18,986 nt of DNA from Spirogloea muscicola (Eukaryota > Streptophyta > Zygnematophyceae > Spirogloeales > Spirogloeaceae), in assembly GCA_009602725.1 (NCBI GenBank), contig WELB01000371.1, forward strand, positions 17,110 through 36,095, given 5' to 3'. Shown in pieces: positions 8,820 through 16,260 of the stretch. Numbering within the stretch: the first letter of the stretch is position 1; the number at the start of each line of letters is the position of its first letter. Under the pieces are notes generated by a model that had not been told where the DNA came from, made no database searches, and worked only from the letters and a program-made list of their open reading frames with translations. Made by a program: the position numbers and the translations under genes.

Positions 8820-9050
8820 CGATTCTTTGGGGCCTGGCTTCTCACAGCCCTTTGAAGAAGAAAGGGCTCGCCCAATGAGGATAGGGAAGCTGGAAAAGCC
8901 TTTGTCTCTGACCTGAGGCTGCTTAGCGGTAGTGCAGTCCTTTTGCGGCACCTCTTACTTTGGCTTTGGACATTGTCCATTTTTTTTGGGCTGGCTTTGC
9001 CCATCTTCTCTATGGGCGAGCACTTCTCTCAGCAGGGGTTACTGAGTGCT
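8820..9050 (+). repeat. Retroelement 3' UTR, + orientation
   Basis: Contains CTGGCTTCTCACAGCCC (hairpin with a bulge, about 8829-8850) and the words GGCTTTGGACATTGTCCATT, GGGCTGGCTTTGCCCATC and CTATGGGCGAGCAC. This is the inverse of 860-960, where the same UTR belongs to a - strand copy. A long T run precedes the second hairpin. Confidence 0.6.
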
Positions 9051-9260
9051 TCGTAGCTGCTTTGCTTCTCCTTGTGCTTGTTATTCTCAGTGCTTCTCGT
9101 CCTTCGGTCATTCTTTTTCCAGCCCCTATCCACAGTGGGCGAGCCCTCCGTTTTCGCCTTCCCGTCAGTGGGCCTAACGGCCACCAGCTAATGTGGCTGC
9201 TTGCTGCCTAACGGTGAACTGGTGGTATGCACGTGATTGCGGACGGACGGAATCGGGGAC
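9051..9260. other. Spacer, mostly pyrimidine-rich, no gene seen
   Basis: Includes CCAGCCCCTATCCACAGTGGG and GGGCGAGCC words that resemble the retroelement UTR, but no coding end or clear boundary. Confidence 0.35.
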
Positions 9261-9550
9261 GCAGGCGCCGCCGCCGCCGCCGCCGCCGCCACCGCCACTC
9301 CTACACCCCGGGCCGCCGCCGGCGCCGTCGCCGGCGGCGCCCGCCATGGGGTCCGCGGCGGCGTGCAGCTCTCGGCGCCGCCCTCGGAGCCGGAGTCNCC
9401 TCGTCTGCGCTGCTCCGATCCCCGTCGCCCCAGCCGCGCGCTCACGGCGCCGCCGACGGAGCCAGAGCCCGGAGGACCTTATGGCCAAGCACGGGTGCCA
9501 GGCGGTCACGGCGCCTCGTCCGCGGCTGAGGTCGAGCCGGTAGACTATCC
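9261..9550. repeat. GCC-triplet microsatellite and GC-rich stretch with an N at 9398
   Basis: A run of GCC/CCG triplets at about 9267-9296 passes into GC-rich sequence with CGCCGG and GGCGCC words. Frames are open on both strands only because the composition lacks stops. It abuts the mitochondrial insert at about 9551. The undetermined base makes the local assembly doubtful. Confidence 0.65.
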
Positions 9551-9760
9551 TGGCAAAATAGGTTCTTTTATCATTAATTTAAAACCATCTGCTAGAGGTT
9601 GTAATAATCCGAACAAACCTACGACATTAGGCCCCTTTCTTCGTTGCATAGAGGCCGTTACCTTGCGCTCAGCTAATACCAAGAAAGCAACTCCTAACAA
9701 TAATGGTATGATGATTCCCAGTATCTTCACGCAAATACTTACAAGTTACAATGTCATTCG
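9551..9760 (-). pseudogene. nad1: Mitochondrial nad1 5' fragment in nuclear DNA (NUMT)
   Basis: The - strand encodes [38 protein letters not shown] and [20 protein letters not shown], the N-terminal 60-odd residues of NADH dehydrogenase subunit 1 of respiratory complex I (full length about 320-330 aa). The part from about 9730 to 9551 is uninterrupted. An ATG at 9757-9755 has a TAA in codon 4, so either the true start differs or the copy is damaged there. Homology ends after ILP, at 9551, where GC-rich sequence begins. AT-richness contrasts sharply with the flanks. The near-intact frame suggests a younger transfer than the psbB fragment. Confidence 0.9.
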
Positions 9761-9782
9761 TATTCCTACTTTTCTCCTCTGC

Positions 9783-9886
9783 TGCAGCAGGGTCGCTGGC
9801 GCAAGTGTACCGTATGCGCCTGGCCGTCTCGCTGCGAGAGAGAGCAGAGGTCTACGGCGCGCGCGCTGCACCTTCGTGCCGGCAGA
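9783..9886 (+). pseudogene. Retroelement C-terminal fragment, + orientation, interrupted by the next insertion
   Basis: Reads AAGSLAQVYRMRLAVSLRER, equivalent to AAGSLAQVFRTRLAVSLQR in the copy at 1000-1467. It is cut at GCAGAG (about 9879-9884) by the - strand copy that follows; GCAGAG reappears at about 10203-10208 on the far side. Confidence 0.7.
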
Positions 9887-10205
9887 GAAGAAGCGCGGCC
9901 AGATTGACTGGTGGCTGGGAAAGGCCAGCCCAAAGGAATGGACAAGGTCTGAGGGAGCCTGAGTGCGAACGACTAGGACTAAGACATCAGAAGAAGTGGC
10001 ACTCCCAATGGGTTTAGGGTTTACATCAGCTAGGGAACGCTCAGTAACCTCTAGTCAGGAGATGCAAGTCCGACTAGCTAGCTGGCGGAAAGACGTCGCC
10101 CTGACGGAAGCCGGAGGCCGCCGCCAAAGCTCGGCCTGCGCGCAAGTGAACCGCGAAGGCAAGGGACCGCTGCATGGAGACTGCCAAACGCATACGGAAC
10201 ACGCA
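9885..10205 (-). mobile_element. 5'-truncated retroelement insertion (copy 2), nested, with GCAGAG target duplication
   Basis: On the - strand the frame from about 10200 reads FRMRLAVSMQRSLAFAVHLR, AGRALAAASGFRQGDVFPPA, then a stop in place of Tyr (TAG), then SDLHLLTRGY-stop (10043-10041). The 3' UTR carries the hairpin GGCTGG (9913-9918), GAAAGG, CCAGCC (9925-9930) and ends at the fixed GGCCGCGCTTCTT terminus. GCAGAG flanks both sides and + orientation fragments of another copy lie on both sides, so this copy appears to have inserted into an older one. A 32-bp insert with telomere-like sequence interrupts its UTR. Confidence 0.7.
9984..10029. repeat. 32-bp insertion with TTTAGGG telomere-like units, flanked by ACATCAG
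   Basis: Copies 3 and 4 read GACATCAG then (A/C)CAGGGAACGC. Here GACATCAG (to 9990) is followed by AAGAAGTGGCACTCCCAATG and GGGTTTAGGGTTT (10010-10022), then ACATCAG again (10023-10029) before CTAGGGAACGC. The ACATCAG copies (9984-9990 and 10023-10029) look like a 7-bp target duplication. Confidence 0.6.
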
Positions 10206-10207
10206 GA

Positions 10208-10335
10208 GCCCTCGCTGCTGATCCCGCGCCGCGCTCGGCGCCACTCGGCGTGCAGGATGCCGGCCGCCCCCACCAACCGGGCCTCTCCGCCGCCCGCACC
10301 AATGCTGACACGGGGGTACTGATGAGAGCGCCTAT
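10208..10335 (+). pseudogene. Retroelement 3' coding end, + orientation (right part of the interrupted copy)
   Basis: Ends in PPPAPMLTRGY-stop (stop at 10320-10322), followed by GAGAGCGCC as in other copies (GAGGGCGCC). It is likely the continuation of the fragment at 9783-9886. Confidence 0.6.
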
Positions 10336-10339
10336 GGCC

Positions 10340-10412
10340 CCGCTAGATAAGAAAGTGCCCGCCCATTGAGAAGAGGGGCTGGCAAAGCCAACCCAAAAAG
10401 AACGGAGAATGT
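10340..10412 (-). repeat. Retroelement 3' UTR fragment with hairpin, - orientation
   Basis: Hairpin arms lie at 10377-10382 (GGCTGG) and 10388-10393 (CCAACC, one mismatch), preceded by GCCCGCCCATTGAGAAGAG. It is nearly the same as 868-910. Confidence 0.6.
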
Positions 10413-10434
10413 TAAAGAGTCCTGAGGCGTAGCT

Positions 10435-10800
10435 GCTTTGTTTGGCCTCTCAAGCTGACCAGCGGCGCCGGGAGCAGGGTGCTGCCCTTCCCGGTGGCTC
10501 GGTGCCTTAGGGTCTGGTGTCCTGCTACCGTATGCGACTGTCTATGTCCCTGCAGCGCTCCCAAGCGCTTGCTTTGCACCGCCGCGCTGGTCGCGCCCTT
10601 GCAGCAGCCTCTGGCTTGCGCAGCGGGGTTGCTCTTCCTCCCCTCAGCTCATCTGACTTCCTACTGCTGACACGGGGGTATTGAGGGCGCCCTGTCTGCC
10701 TAGCCTTTGGCTCCGTCATTAACACCTGTATGCATCTGGCTGGCAGTTCAAAGCCGATTCTTTCATCTCAGCAGCCGCTTTCTTCTTTGTTTCTTTGTGT
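10435..10800 (+). mobile_element. 5'-truncated retroelement 3' end, same subfamily as the main copy
   Basis: Reads AGRALAAASGLRSGVALPPL and SSSDFLLLTRGY-stop (stop 10682-10684), nearly identical to the C terminus at 2045-2300. An upstream segment equivalent to LASQADQRRR begins at about 10437. The 3' UTR shares CTGTATGCATCTGGCTGGCA with 2000-2030. One or more indels break the frame upstream (around 10480-10510). Confidence 0.75.
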
Positions 10801-10919
10801 GCTTGTCTTTCTCAGCGCTTCCGTTAAAGAGTCCTGAGCACCGTCTGCAGGCACCTGGCTGGCTTCCATAGCCGCTCTTCCAATGTCGGCAGCCGCATTC
10901 TTCTTTCTTGCTGCCCCGA
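10801..10919 (+). repeat. Retroelement UTR-like flank upstream of TBL-B
   Basis: CACCTGGCTGGC and GCAGCCGCATTCTTCTTTC repeat the UTR words at 10725-10795. The part from about 10865 on matches the flank of TBL-A (4345-4393). Confidence 0.5.
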
Positions 10920-11286
10920 AGTGGTCTTCCCTGCATCGCCTGGCACAACATGTCGATGCCCGCTGACGTAGTCGGCGGGTAGCTTAGGGCACTCTAGCGT
11001 CTCGCAAGCCATCGTTGCTTGTTACAGAATGCGGCTGTCTTTGGGTCTGCAGCGCTCCCAGGCACTCGCGATACACCAGCGTGCTGGGTCGTGCATTGGG
11101 CCAGGCTGATGGCTTCCGTGGTGGTGGGTCTGGCTCCTCAGCTTAGCTTGTCAGCCATGTCTGTGCTCACTCGAGGAGATTAGCGTCCCCCTTAGCCAGC
11201 CCCGTCATTGCCCCGTTACCAGGAACATTGTAAGGCTCGAGTTGGCGTCCCTCCCGTTTTCATGCGCACCGCGCGCATACTCCCGA
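10915..11286 (+). mobile_element. 362-bp retroelement insertion with CCCGA target duplication, empty site in unit A
   Basis: Unit A reads CTTGCTGCCCCGATCGG without interruption (cccga at 4389-4393). Unit B has CCCGA at 10915-10919 and again at 11282-11286, with 362 bp between. The insert has the C-terminal segment (YRMRLSLGLQRSQALAIHQR, about 11022-11085), a degenerate LTRG end near 11160-11181, and the UTR ending in GCGCACCGCGCGC. Its 3' end therefore faces the gene. The same sequence recurs as a direct repeat at about 14926-15270. Confidence 0.8.
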
Positions 11287-11312
11287 TCGGCCACCCGGCC
11301 GCGCAGCCTACC

Positions 11313-11364
11313 TCTGCCCTTTGCCAGCCCCTCTTCTCAATAGGCGAGCACCTTCTTTCTGCCC
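11313..11364 (+). mobile_element. 39-bp retroelement-UTR scrap with TCTGCCC duplication just before the TBL-B start codon
   Basis: Unit A has a single TCTGCCC directly before ATG. Unit B has TCTGCCC at 11313-11319 and 11358-11364, with TTTGCCAGCCCCTCTTCTCA and then ATAGGCGAGCACCTTCTT in between, which is a piece of the 3' UTR seen at 8996-9025 and 865-895. The start codon is unaffected, but the 5' leader is 46 nt longer. Confidence 0.75.
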
Positions 11365-13814
11365 ATGGCGCCCCCGCTGCAGGCGCTGGCGACGGCGCTG
11401 TGCGTCGTGGCGGCGGCCCTGCTGGGCTGGCACGGCGGCCGCAGCCTTCCGTCTGGCTCACCGGCCCATGTACTCGGCATCGCGCCCCGCCGCTGGGGCG
11501 GCAGCTTCGAAGTCGAGGCCAGCATTGCCGGCCGCCGGCGGCTGCTGCACTTGGACGACGGGGTGACTGACCTGCAAAGGCCGTTCTACTGGGCGTCTGT
11601 GTACCAGCGTAAGGGATCGCCGCTCATCAGCCGCTCTGGGTGGCGCCGCGATGCTGACGTCCCGGCGCAGGCCTTTGTGCATCTCGATGGCACCGCCACC
11701 TACACTGCCGGAGACCTTGTGCGCGTGCGTTTCCAATGCCGCCAGCAGCACGCTTCATTGGGCCAGTAGTCAGCTGGGCAGTGGGTTGCAATTTGCCGCC
11801 TGGCCTGCCATCGAGGTCCCCGCGCTGGGCTGCCGTTGCTCAACTGTACGACCCATGCAAGTCTGCCAGCTGATCCGATGCCTCCTCTTCTGCTGGCTCG
11901 GCCCCCGTTGCTCGCAGCTGCTGGCAGGCAAAAGCGTGACAGTGATGGGCGACAGTCTGAGCAACCACTTGCACGAGACTCTGATTCTCTCCTTGCAGCG
12001 CCAAGGCTACGAGGACTACATCACCGAGTTGCCCCGCAGGTCGGGCGCTCTGCGCCTCATACCTCCACTTGCCCATTCTACCCTCCACTGCAAGACTCTC
12101 ATGGACTTGCTCATGCTTTTGTCCACTTTGGAAAAGCCTCATTACCAAAGACTTGCTGCATCTCCAAGCCTGCGCCATCACATACTTCAAATCCTCGGCT
12201 GTGCTGTCTGTTGTGTTGTTGACTGCATGAGTTGCTTCCCTCACTTCGGCTGCTTCTCTCCATCTCAGAAACTTCCCAAAATCCAGCTCCCGTCCTCAGG
12301 CCATCAGCAATGCCAAATAAAAGAGAGTTCAATTCTTATCCAGACGTGAGTTTCTAGGAGCCAATGATGAGATTATGACTGCAGCAAAGTGCCCTGCTAC
12401 TTATGTCTTGCAGATACAGCTGCAATGGCACCTTACACAGCACAATGGAAGAGCTTGAGCATAACCTTTGCTACACTGCATATTCGGATGCGGATTATTG
12501 GCAGCGAAGGAAGTTCTTGGAAAAGCAGTGTGAGACTGTCCTGGTCACCTTTGTCATCGGAGGCCCTTTCAAGAATATGACTTGGACATACTACCGAGGT
12601 GGGTCTATGTGATGAGTCCCCTTTACAGGAAGTTAGTCACAGCTGAGAGACTCCCTTGAGCAAAACAATAGCGACAAGCTTGCAACCATCTTCACATCGA
12701 CACCAGCATTCAGCAGACTGGGATTCTTCTTAGCTGTAGGGTGAAGTGGGCACTTCGACAGAACAGGCCGTGGGCTGGCACTGCAGCTTACATGCTCTCC
12801 GAGCAGGACGGAAAGAAGGGGGCGACCTACATACTTTGGCCAGGGATGCTGGAGCACCTCTTCAACAATAGCGACATTGTGAGGAGCAGCAGCCTGCTTA
12901 TGCTACTGTGCTGAAGGATCTGTGACCTGTTGATGAGATCTGCATATACAGCTAGTTGTAGTCTGGCATACAGTAGTCGTTGTTGTCGTCAGATCTCTTC
13001 AGCATATTGTCGATATTGGCCGCTTGTTGCCAGAAGGAAGCCAGACATTGTGTCAGATACAGGAAAGTTGAAAATCTAATCACATGCATCAAGCAGCCAT
13101 AAGAAGCTGGACCCAGTGACTTGTATGTACAGGTGATTGCAAATCTTGGTGTTCATTACCGTATGAACGAGTCGGAAGACAGGCTTATTTACCACTACAA
13201 TGTCCTTGCTGAGCGAATGGAAGCCTTTAACAAGCTTTCAGGCAAGCTTGCCTTTTTCAGACAGACCTTACCTCAACATTTCTACAGCAATGAAGGGTCA
13301 GGGCAGTACAATATCAATACAAAGTTGCGAACAGACCTGGAGCCAGAGTTTGCCACGTGCCATTATGCTGACAACATCGACATCCAGGTTGGCACATGCA
13401 CCGCATGTTGTTCAGCTTGAAAGCTGTTGCTGCTTGATTTCTCAAAGAGAAGCAGTCGAAAGAGATGGCACACAAATTGTTCGTGTAGTAGACGGCAAAA
13501 TGGCAGCCCTGTGCAGCCGCAACAGCTAATGCTGGCCTGATACCAATTTCAAGTCATGTCTGCAGCTTTGGAGGCATCGCCTGATGCAGGAGGCAGCCAA
13601 GCCCAGGGGTCTGGCTATAATGCCAGTCTTCTGGGAGATGGACAAGCCAGAGTTTCATACCAACACATTGCCACATCCTTCGTTTCGGGATTGCACGCAC
13701 TTTGCCTATGTCCCGCAGTGGTGGACTCCCGTCTTTGACTCCATGTACCGCACAGCTGTTACAGAGCTTTGCCAGAGGGGCAAGGTTGACCGGACATACT
13801 GTTTGGGCTTCTGA
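11365..13814 (+). CDS. TBL/PC-esterase-like SGNH protein, copy B (six exons)
   Basis: Exons are 11365-11724, 11918-12039, 12414-12598, 12787-12878, 13133-13387 and 13566-13814, giving 420 aa without an internal stop. The layout is as in copy A: hydrophobic N terminus (LATALCVVAAALLGW), GDSLSNH with predicted nucleophile Ser133, NLGVHY, and RDCTHF with Asp380 and His383. By hand count it differs from copy A at 7 of 40 residues in exon 2, 13 of 61 in exon 3, 14 of 85 in exon 5 and 11 of 82 in exon 6. Exon-2 differences cluster right after the GDSL block (SNQVEELL in A, SNHLHETL in B); the Gln there is usually conserved in TBL proteins. Both copies being open with conserved splice sites argues that both are, or recently were, functional. 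The first donor is GTGCGT where A has GTGAGT. Confidence 0.85.
11725..13565 (+). other. Introns of TBL-B
   Basis: Introns are 11725-11917, 12040-12413, 12599-12786, 12879-13132 and 13388-13565, all GT-AG, with phases 0, 2, 1, 0, 0. Confidence 0.8.
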
Positions 13815-14492
13815 CATGCCCGCAAGGGTCTGTCACATTGGCAGCAATTTCACTTCGAGCAACTAGGCTCTGGAGGTCAGCAGATCTGGTTTGCTGTAAA
13901 AATCAGTCAACAAGAGACATTGAAGGACATGTACAGAAGTGTGTGGCAGGCTTGCACACAAGAACGGTCTACAGTACATTGGCACCTGCAGGTTCTGAAG
14001 AACATACGAGGTAACAATCACCTGATACAAACCACATATTCGGCATCATTTCTTTCGTCGTCATCAGCATTGCAGCACTGAAGCCTACATGCTGAAGCCA
14101 ACTATGCTTAACTCGACCAGCTAATAGAAGGTGTCAATAAAGGTTATTACACGTTTACTAGTAGACACGACGAGAAGTCCAGAAATGTGAACCCGAATAC
14201 GGAGAAGCTGTGACAAAGAAGAGGATGAGAAGGTGCAAGTCTTGCAGCACCAGATGCATGAATGGCTGTTGTCCTGGAACAATCTCACCATAGATTGAAC
14301 AACAAGCAGACAACAATGCCATGCTGGCACAATCCTGGTACACCTTGACAAAGAGAGCCTAATTGTGGAGCTCCTTCGCTGACGAATCTCAGACGACTTT
14401 CTAAGAGGATTGTATACCACATCAGTCCTTGCTCCATGTACAAGTAGAGCACAAACAGCCCAGAGCAAACGCATCATCCAATGTCAAAAAGC
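13815..14492 (+). other. TBL-B downstream flank
   Basis: Homologous to 6916-7955 without the psbB insert. TGTAA, the usual green-algal polyadenylation word, occurs at 13895-13899, but copy A lacks it at the matching place, so its use is uncertain. No conserved frame. Confidence 0.55.
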
Positions 14493-14509
14493 CTGTTAGA
14501 CCCTCCTTT

Positions 14510-14585
14510 GACCCCACTGTTTTCTCCCCCCTCAGCTCATCTGACTTCCTGCTGCTTGACACGGGTGTGCTGAGGGAAAGACTCT
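14510..14585 (+). repeat. Retroelement 3' coding end, + orientation, frameshifted
   Basis: CTCCCCCCTCAGCTCATCTG, ACTTCCTGCTGCTTGACACG and GGTGTGCTGAGG match 10640-10690, with an extra T in the LTRG codons. It abuts the end of duplicated unit B. Confidence 0.7.
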
Positions 14586-14925
14586 TCCAGGAGACCGAAA
14601 AGTCGCTCCGAGTAAGGATGGCTGTGAGTGGCTGGATTGGGTCTTCTCCTGTTGGTCAGCCTAACGGATCCGCGAGGTGGCAGATCCACCTCAGAATCTT
14701 CTTCATGATAATGCCCGCGGCTAGCTTATACAGCCGTTTTTCCCGTCGTTATTTTACAGCCCAGTTTTGTAACAGCCCGCAGCTAACTTCTAGCAGGCCG
14801 CGTTCTCTCGATTTGGTTTGCTTGTTTGCCACGCTAGTACCCCTTACCCTTGCTCCTTCATGACTATCCTCTTTCTTCTGTAATATATGGCGGCTACGGA
14901 ACGAACGAAAGTGGTGTTCCCTCTT
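14586..14925. other. Unassigned spacer
   Basis: No gene, RNA or clear repeat was recognised. A short TATACAGCCGTTTTTCCCG to ACAGCCC interval may be a decayed UTR hairpin. Confidence 0.35.
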
Positions 14926-15290
14926 CCATCGCCTGTCTCTGCATGTCGATGCCCGCCGACGTAGTCGGGCGGGTAGTTTAGGGCATACTAGCGTCGCGCA
15001 AGCCATCATTGCGTGCTATAGAATGTGGCTATCATTGAGTCTACAGCATTCCCAGGCACTCGCGATACACCAGCGTGCTGGGCGTGCATTAGCCCAGGCT
15101 AATGGCTTCCGTGGTGGTGATTTGGCTCCTCAGTATAGCTTGTCAGATATGCATGTGCTCACTCGCGGATATTAGTGTCCCCCTTAGCCAGCTCCTTCTG
15201 CCAATTAACAGGACATTCGTAAGGCTAGAATTGGCCTCCCTTTCAATTTCACGCGCACCGCGCGCCTTCTCTCTTTTTCCCTTTAAGGTA
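14926..15290 (+). mobile_element. Retroelement 3' end, direct repeat of 10920-11281
   Basis: Shares GCATGTCGATGCCCGC, GACGTAGTCG, CACTCGCGATACACCAGCGT, AATGGCTTCCGTGGTGGTG and the UTR through GCGCACCGCGCGCC (about 15252-15266). It is the same subfamily as the 362-bp insertion upstream of TBL-B, somewhat diverged. Confidence 0.75.
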
Positions 15291-15527
15291 TGTATGGGAA
15301 ATTGTTGCGGCCGACCCTTGGCTTCCTGGCGGCCTTGTCATGAGTGCGCGGGCTGGCCCTTTGCAGCCCTCGCCCCACTGGAAGTTTGTTCTTTGACCCT
15401 TCCGGCCCACGCCTTGCATCTGCTGGCCGGGCATCGATTAGCGACCTCTATGTGCTGACTCGCGGGTTAGCTTAGTAGCAGGTGATGTACATTTGTCAAG
15501 TGCTTGCCTTTGTACTTGGCCACACAG
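15291..15527 (+). repeat. Retroelement UTR with hairpin and another degenerate 3' coding end
   Basis: Perfect 6-bp stem at 15350-15355 (GGGCTG) and 15364-15369 (CAGCCC). GTGCTGACTCGCGGGTTAG near 15451-15469 is a degenerate LTRG-stop end. The rest, up to the next insertion, has no recognised content. Confidence 0.55.
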
Positions 15528-15875
15528 GAAGAAAGCGCGGCCAGATTGACTGGTGGCTGGGAAAGGCCAGCCCAAAAGAATGGACAAGGCCTGAAGGAGC
15601 CGGAGTGCGAAGGACTAGGACTAAGACATCAGACAGGGAACGCTCAGTAACCTCTAGTCAGGAGATGCAAGTCTGAGTAGCGAGCCGGCGGAAAGACGTC
15701 GCCATGACGGAAGCCGGAGGTCGCCGCCAAAGCTCGGCCTGCGCGCAAGTGAACCGCGAAGGCAAGGGACCGCTGCATCGAGATGGCCAAACGTATTCGG
15801 AAGGCTTGAGCGAGGGACCCGGCGACGTTGAAGCCGGGCTGCTCGCCCTGCTGCCCGAGGCGGCGGGCCGCTGCC
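15528..15875 (-). mobile_element. 5'-truncated retroelement insertion (copy 3), uninterrupted C-terminal frame
   Basis: The - strand frame 15871-15644 is open for 75 codons plus stop: AARRLGQQGEQPGFNVAGSL, AQAFRIRLAISMQRSLAFAV, HLRAGRALAATSGFRHGDVF, PPARYSDLHLLTRGY. The 3' UTR has the hairpin 15555-15560 with 15567-15572 and the fixed terminus GGCCGCGCTTTCTT. Antisense frames here (with RGQIDWWLGKASPKEW) are shadows of the UTR. It is the cleanest copy of this C terminus in the window. Confidence 0.8.
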
Positions 15876-15899
15876 CTCCATCAGGCCCCCCATCATTCA

Positions 15900-16260
15900 A
15901 CACACACTCCATCAACATACTGCTGGCCGTGCTTTGGCTGCAGGCTTTTGTCGAGGAGACTGCTTTCCCGGCGGCTAGTCTTTCTGACATGCGGCTGCAA
16001 GTTGGAGTTCATTGAGTGACCATCCTCAGTGGTACTTGCTTACTTGTGTACTTGCACTTTCCAGCCCCTTCGGCCTTTGTCCAATCTCTTCGGGCTGGCT
16101 TTCCACAGCCCTCGCCCCTTATGGAGCCACTGCTGTCATTTGGAAGGTCTGTTTTCTTTTGGAAGAGCCACTTTCATTCTTTGGGCTGGCCTCTCGCAGC
16201 CATTGCCTCACATCAGAAGAGCTCTTTCTCTTATGGAAGGGCTACTTGATGATTACTCAT
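15900..16260 (+). repeat. Retroelement 3' end, + orientation, with two hairpins in its UTR
   Basis: GCTGGCCGTGCTTTGGCTGC (AGRALAA) begins a decayed C terminus at about 15923 that ends with SDMRLQVGVH-stop at 16013-16015 in a shifted frame. The UTR carries hairpins at 16092-16111 (6-bp stem, 8-nt loop) and 16184-16201 (5-bp stem), about 90 bp apart. It stands in opposite orientation to copy 3 immediately to the left. Confidence 0.65.

Larger units (their letters stand above)
10865..14492 (+). repeat. Segmental duplication unit B (TBL-B with flanks)
   Basis: Partner of 4345-7955. Exon lengths 2-6 are identical between units (122, 185, 92, 255 and 249 nt); introns align with small indels. Starts lie about 6.5-6.9 kb apart, with about 2.9 kb of retroelement and organelle fragments between the units. 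Confidence 0.85.

Noticed and set aside
9261-9543. Pro/Arg-rich protein encoded by the GCC repeat region
   Set aside because: Frames are open on both strands owing to triplet-repeat composition and contain an undetermined base; there is no homology and the frame runs into the nad1 insert.
9885-9962. Conserved + strand peptide RGQIDWWLGKASPKEW seen in three places (about 9890, 15535, 18765)
   Set aside because: It is the antisense of the retroelement 3' UTR, including the hairpin. The real coding end lies on the other strand, where LTRGY or LSRGY precedes the UTR.
10915-15290. Direct repeats (10920-11281 and 14926-15290) flanking TBL-B as LTRs or a composite transposon
   Set aside because: Both are truncated 3' ends of a non-LTR element with coding end plus UTR. 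There is no TG...CA end, primer-binding site or gag/pol between them, and the left one has its own target duplication.
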